Shown here: piece after piece, positions 60,859 through 64,000 of the stretch | Layout of the letters: each line of letters starts with the position of its first letter | Position numbering within the stretch: the stretch's first letter is position 1 | From: Actinomycetota bacterium | Lineage (GTDB): Bacteria; Actinomycetota; Actinomycetes; S36-B12 | Reading direction: 5' to 3' | NCBI GenBank assembly: GCA_030684515.1 | Contig: JAUXVJ010000016.1 | Coordinates: 1-64,000 of the forward strand | Length of the DNA stretch: 64,000 nucleotides | The notes under the pieces: generated by a model | What the model was told of the DNA's origin: nothing | The model's database searches: none | Seen by the model: only the letters and a program-made list of their open reading frames with translations | Translations under genes and position numbers: made by a program

Positions 60859-63800
60859 CTAGCTCCGGGGAGCGAAGGCCTGCTCGATGAGGGCGCGTTG
60901 CTCGAGCTCATGACGAGCATGAGTGCCCACTGCAGGTGAGGACGAGGCCGGACGGGTTACTCCAGCAATCGTCCGGTTCAGCATCGCAGGCAAGTTCAAG
61001 TTCATGAAGCTCCATGCTCCTTGATTGGCCGGCTCTTCCTGCACCCACCGAAGATCTGCACCCTCCATGCCCTCAAGAGCCAGAGGAAGTGTTTTGCGTG
61101 GCAGTGGGTACAAGCGCTCCATGCGGACGATCGCCACGTCGGTAGCGCCGATCTTCTCGCGGTGTGCCACCAGGTCGTAGTAGACCTTGCCACTGCACAG
61201 CAGCACAGTCTTTGCATCAGCTCGGTTGACCTTGTCGTCACCGATCACTGCGCGGAAGTGCCCATTCAGGAAGTCGGCCTTGCTCGAGACTGCATGCTTG
61301 GCGCGCAACAGAGATTTGGGCGTGAATACCACCAATGGACGGGTGAGTTCGCTGGCCACCTTCCAACGCAGGAGATGGAAGTACGAGGCAGGCGTCGTAG
61401 GCATCGCAACGGTCATGTTGTCCTGTGCGCACATCTGCAGGAATCGCTCGATGCGTGCCGACGAGTGGTCAGGTCCCTGACCCTCGAATCCGTGCGGCAA
61501 GAGCAAGGTGAGCGAGGACTTCTGCCCCCATTTCTGTTCGCCGGAAGAGATGAATTCGTCGATGATGGTCTGCGCGCCATTGGCGAAGTCACCGAACTGC
61601 GCCTCCCACAGCACCAGCGCATCTGGACGAGCAACTGAGTAGCCGTATTCGAAGCCCATGGCCGCGAACTCACTGAGGAGTGAGTCGTAGATGTAGAGCT
61701 TTGCGTCGCCGCGGTAGCACTGCTTCAGTGGCTTGTACTGCCAACCTGATTGGCTGTCCACGATCACGCCATGGCGATGACCAAAGGTGCCGCGACGTGA
61801 GTCCTGCCCAGCAAGGCGAATCGTTCGACCGTCCATGAGCAGCGAACCGAAGGCCAAGGCCTCTCCCATGCCCCAGTCGATCGCGTCGTCAGCAACCATC
61901 TGCTCACGTCGTGCCAGTTGCGGCTGCAAGCGTGGGTGCACTGAAAAGTTCTCAGGCATCTGCAGCTGCGAGGCGATGACCGTGTCGATCTGCTCTTGAG
62001 TGATCGAGGTGTCAACTTCATACGCAGGTCGTTGGCGCACCAACTGGCGACTGCCGGTTTCGACAATGTCCTGTTCGGATTCGCTGAATGCCTTGCCTGG
62101 ATCGCTGTGCGTCTCCTGGAAGATCCGCTCAAGTTCACCCTGGAAGTGCTTCAGGGCTTCTTCGGCCTCTTCCACGGAGATGTCGCCGCGACCGATCAAT
62201 GACTCGGTGTAGTGCTTGCGCACCGAGCGCTTGTTATCGATGATCTTGTACATCAGCGGCTGTGTCAGTGATGGGTCATCAGCCTCGTTGTGACCGCGGC
62301 GTCGGTAGCACACCAGATCGATGACAACATCCTTGTGGAACTTCTGACGGAAGTCGTAGGCAAGGCGCGCGATGCGTACGACGGCTTCCGGATCATCGCC
62401 ATTGACGTGGAAGATCGGCGCCTGAATGGTGCGCGCCACATCGGTGGAGTAGACCGAAGACCGGCTGTAGCGCGGGCTCGTCGTGAAGCCCACTTGGTTG
62501 TTCACCACGATGTGAATCGTGCCCTCAGTCCGATAGCCCTGAATCTGTGACATCTGCAGGGTCTCGGCAACTACGCCTTGACCTGCGAAGGCGGCATCGC
62601 CGTGCATCAGGATCGGCAGGATCCGACTTGTCTCATCGCGTGGAAGACGATCCTGCTTTGCCCGCACGATGCCCTCGAGCACTGGGTTGACTGCCTCAAG
62701 GTGCGAGGGATTGGCCGCGAGATAAACGTCAGTTGTTGCCCCGCTGGGTGCGGTGAACTGTCCGGTGGTGCCGAGGTGGTACTTCACATCGCCGGAGCCT
62801 TGCACCGACTCCGGGCCGAAATCACCCTCGAATTCGCGGAAGATCTGTGCGTAGGACTTTCCGGCAATGTTGGTGAGCACATTCAGACGGCCGCGGTGCG
62901 GCATCCCGATTGCGACTTCGAGCAGGTGCTCATCGGCAGCCCCGATCAGGATCGCATCGAGCAGCGGAATGAGGGAATCGCCACCTTCCAGACTGAAGCG
63001 CTTTTGACCCACGTATTTGGTCTGAAGGAAGGACTCCAGAGCTTCAGCCTCATTGAGCTTGTGAAGGATGCGCAGTTGCTCTTCGCGATCCGGGCGCACG
63101 TGTGGCCCCTCGATCTGGCTCTGGATCCAGGTGCGCTGCTCTGGATCCTGGATGTGCATGTATTCGATGCCCATCGTGCGCGTGTACGAGTCGCGCAGCA
63201 CTTTCAGGATCTCGCGCAGTTTCATCAATGGCCGACCACCGAAGCCACCCGTGGGGAATACCCGATCCAGATCCCACAGGGTCAAGCTGTGCGACATCGT
63301 GTCCAGGTCTGGATGAGATGGCTGACGAGCTTCGAGGGGATCAGTGTCGGCCAGCAGATGTCCCCGCACGCGGTAGGCGTGGATGATCTCCTGTACACGC
63401 GTGGCCTTGCTCAGATCCGACTCATGGTTGGCAGAAATATCCTTGGCCCAACGAATGGGCTCATAGGGAATCCGCAATGCCCGGAAGATCTCGTCGTAGA
63501 AGCCATCTTCGCCCAGGATCAACTGATGAATGCGACGCAGGAATTCACCGGACTGGGCACCCTGAATGATGCGGTGGTCGTAGGTGGAGGTGAGAGTCAA
63601 GATCTTCGAGACCGCATTGCGGGCGATCGACTCCTCGGAGGCGCCTTCCCATTCGGCCGGGTATTCGAGTGAACCGACGCCAACGATGCATCCCTGACCC
63701 GCCATGAGCCGCGGTACTGACAAGTTGGTGCCGATACCGCCTGGGTTGGTCAGTGACAAGGTCGTGCCAGCGAAATCGTCGACAGTCAACTTGTTGTTGC

Positions 63801-64000
63801 GAGCCTTGCGGACGATCTCTTCGTAAGCCGCATGGAACTGCGAGAAGTCCATGTCCTGCGCACCCTTGATGCTGGGCACGAGCAACTGCCGGGAGCCATC
63901 TGCTTTGGTCTGGTCAATTGCAAGACCGAGGTTGATCGCTGAGCTGGACACGAGCGCGGGCTTGCCATCTACCTCAGTGAAATGCCCATTCATCGCTGGG
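60859..64000 (-). CDS. kgd: Multifunctional 2-oxoglutarate decarboxylase/dehydrogenase Kgd (3' part)
   Basis: The window holds the last 1046 codons or so; the reading frame continues past the right edge. The part seen starts in the E2-type succinyltransferase domain (LMAGQGCIVGVGSLEYP, TYDHRIIQGAQSGEFL). The E1 thiamine-diphosphate part follows: PHRGRLNVLTNIAGK, GDAAFAGQGVVAETL (ThDP motif), VVNNQVGFTTSP, the transketolase-like domain GHRHGVIVD and LLPHGFEGQGPDHSSARIERFLQ. This fused layout is the actinobacterial Kgd/OdhA, which decarboxylates 2-oxoglutarate in the TCA cycle. The missing N-terminal segment would contain the regulatory tail and the start. Confidence 0.93.
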   Translation of the reverse strand, partial: PAMNGHFTEVDGKPALVSSSAINLGLAIDQTKADGSRQLLVPSIKGAQDMDFSQFHAAYEEIVRKARNNKLTVDDFAGTTLSLTNPGGIGTNLSVPRLMAGQGCIVGVGSLEYPAEWEGASEESIARNAVSKILTLTSTYDHRIIQGAQSGEFLRRIHQLILGEDGFYDEIFRALRIPYEPIRWAKDISANHESDLSKATRVQEIIHAYRVRGHLLADTDPLEARQPSHPDLDTMSHSLTLWDLDRVFPTGGFGGRPLMKLREILKVLRDSYTRTMGIEYMHIQDPEQRTWIQSQIEGPHVRPDREEQLRILHKLNEAEALESFLQTKYVGQKRFSLEGGDSLIPLLDAILIGAADEHLLEVAIGMPHRGRLNVLTNIAGKSYAQIFREFEGDFGPESVQGSGDVKYHLGTTGQFTAPSGATTDVYLAANPSHLEAVNPVLEGIVRAKQDRLPRDETSRILPILMHGDAAFAGQGVVAETLQMSQIQGYRTEGTIHIVVNNQVGFTTSPRYSRSSVYSTDVARTIQAPIFHVNGDDPEAVVRIARLAYDFRQKFHKDVVIDLVCYRRRGHNEADDPSLTQPLMYKIIDNKRSVRKHYTESLIGRGDISVEEAEEALKHFQGELERIFQETHSDPGKAFSESEQDIVETGSRQLVRQRPAYEVDTSITQEQIDTVIASQLQMPENFSVHPRLQPQLARREQMVADDAIDWGMGEALAFGSLLMDGRTIRLAGQDSRRGTFGHRHGVIVDSQSGWQYKPLKQCYRGDAKLYIYDSLLSEFAAMGFEYGYSVARPDALVLWEAQFGDFANGAQTIIDEFISSGEQKWGQKSSLTLLLPHGFEGQGPDHSSARIERFLQMCAQDNMTVAMPTTPASYFHLLRWKVASELTRPLVVFTPKSLLRAKHAVSSKADFLNGHFRAVIGDDKVNRADAKTVLLCSGKVYYDLVAHREKIGATDVAIVRMERLYPLPRKTLPLALEGMEGADLRWVQEEPANQGAWSFMNLNLPAMLNRTIAGVTRPASSSPAVGTHARHELEQRALIEQAFAPRS

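Noticed and set aside
62578-63672. 364-codon plus-strand frame
   Set aside because: Antisense to conserved Kgd motifs; no homology of its own.
1-64000. tRNA, rRNA, CRISPR arrays, insertion sequences, phage genes
   Set aside because: I looked for their sequence hallmarks, including repeat-spacer periodicity and transposase motifs, and found none.

Overview
The window reads as a chromosomal segment of an actinomycete (Actinomycetota) of moderately high GC. The evidence is a set of lineage-marking genes: a fused CofG/CofH F420 synthase (fbiC), a WhiB1-type iron-sulfur regulator, a SigR/RsrA redox sigma and zinc anti-sigma pair, a PdtaS-type sensor kinase, nickel superoxide dismutase with its protease, and kgd. 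The order whiB1 - pdtaS - rsrA/sigR - aroA - rsgA - hisN follows the conserved actinobacterial arrangement (compare the whiB1-sigH-aroA region of Mycobacterium). I see no rRNA, tRNA, CRISPR array, insertion sequence or phage gene. It looks like ordinary chromosome with a rich accessory metabolism. Species-level assignment is not possible from sequence reading alone.

Layout. 0-15 kb: a small winged-helix regulator with a membrane methyltransferase, a PepE-like peptidase, a UPF0016 metal transporter behind a yybP-ykoY-type manganese riboswitch, a secreted DUF2202 protein divergent from a two-component system, two unusual SDR proteins, a phosphoesterase, mscL, a CocE/NonD hydrolase, a luciferase-like flavoenzyme and an MMPL exporter with its divergent MarR regulator. 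15-23.4 kb: a catabolic-looking block (alpha/beta hydrolase, F420-type flavoenzyme, flavodoxin-like protein, methyltransferase, TesB-like thioesterase, amidohydrolase, SDR, branched-chain-type substrate-binding lipoprotein). 23.5-24.5 kb: a glutathione-peroxidase/OhrR operon under a perfect 24-bp palindrome. 26.3-29 kb: a type III polyketide synthase, ICMT-like methyltransferase and FAD hydroxylase operon with the gene content of Streptomyces srsABC (phenolic lipid synthesis).

29-45.5 kb: ferredoxin-reductase-like flavoprotein, class I aldolase, nitrobindin-like protein, ATP-grasp ligase with GNAT, RutE-like nitroreductase, ClC channel, two CDF metal exporters, two MFS exporters, a DUF2252 protein, cysteine biosynthesis (cysK-cysE) and a LigB-type dioxygenase. 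45.5-49 kb: fbiC and a cytochrome P450. F420 made by FbiC could serve the F420-type luciferase-like enzymes elsewhere in the window. 49-58.7 kb: conserved housekeeping and stress-regulation block (CBS protein, hisN, rsgA, aroA, sigR-rsrA, pdtaS, whiB1, lipid kinase, SigF-type sigma with an RsbW-like partner). 58.8-64 kb: sodN/sodX around a hairpin, a quinone-oxidoreductase-like MDR enzyme, a small conserved DUF6104-type protein and the 3' part of kgd, which runs off the right edge.

Oxidative and thiol stress control recurs: SigR/RsrA with a SigR-consensus promoter, OhrR/GPx, Ni-SOD, WhiB1 and PdtaS. The most interesting non-coding signals are the manganese riboswitch, the OhrR operator overlapping a probably leaderless gpx promoter, and a long inverted repeat between sodN and sodX whose right arm contains the sodX ribosome binding site.
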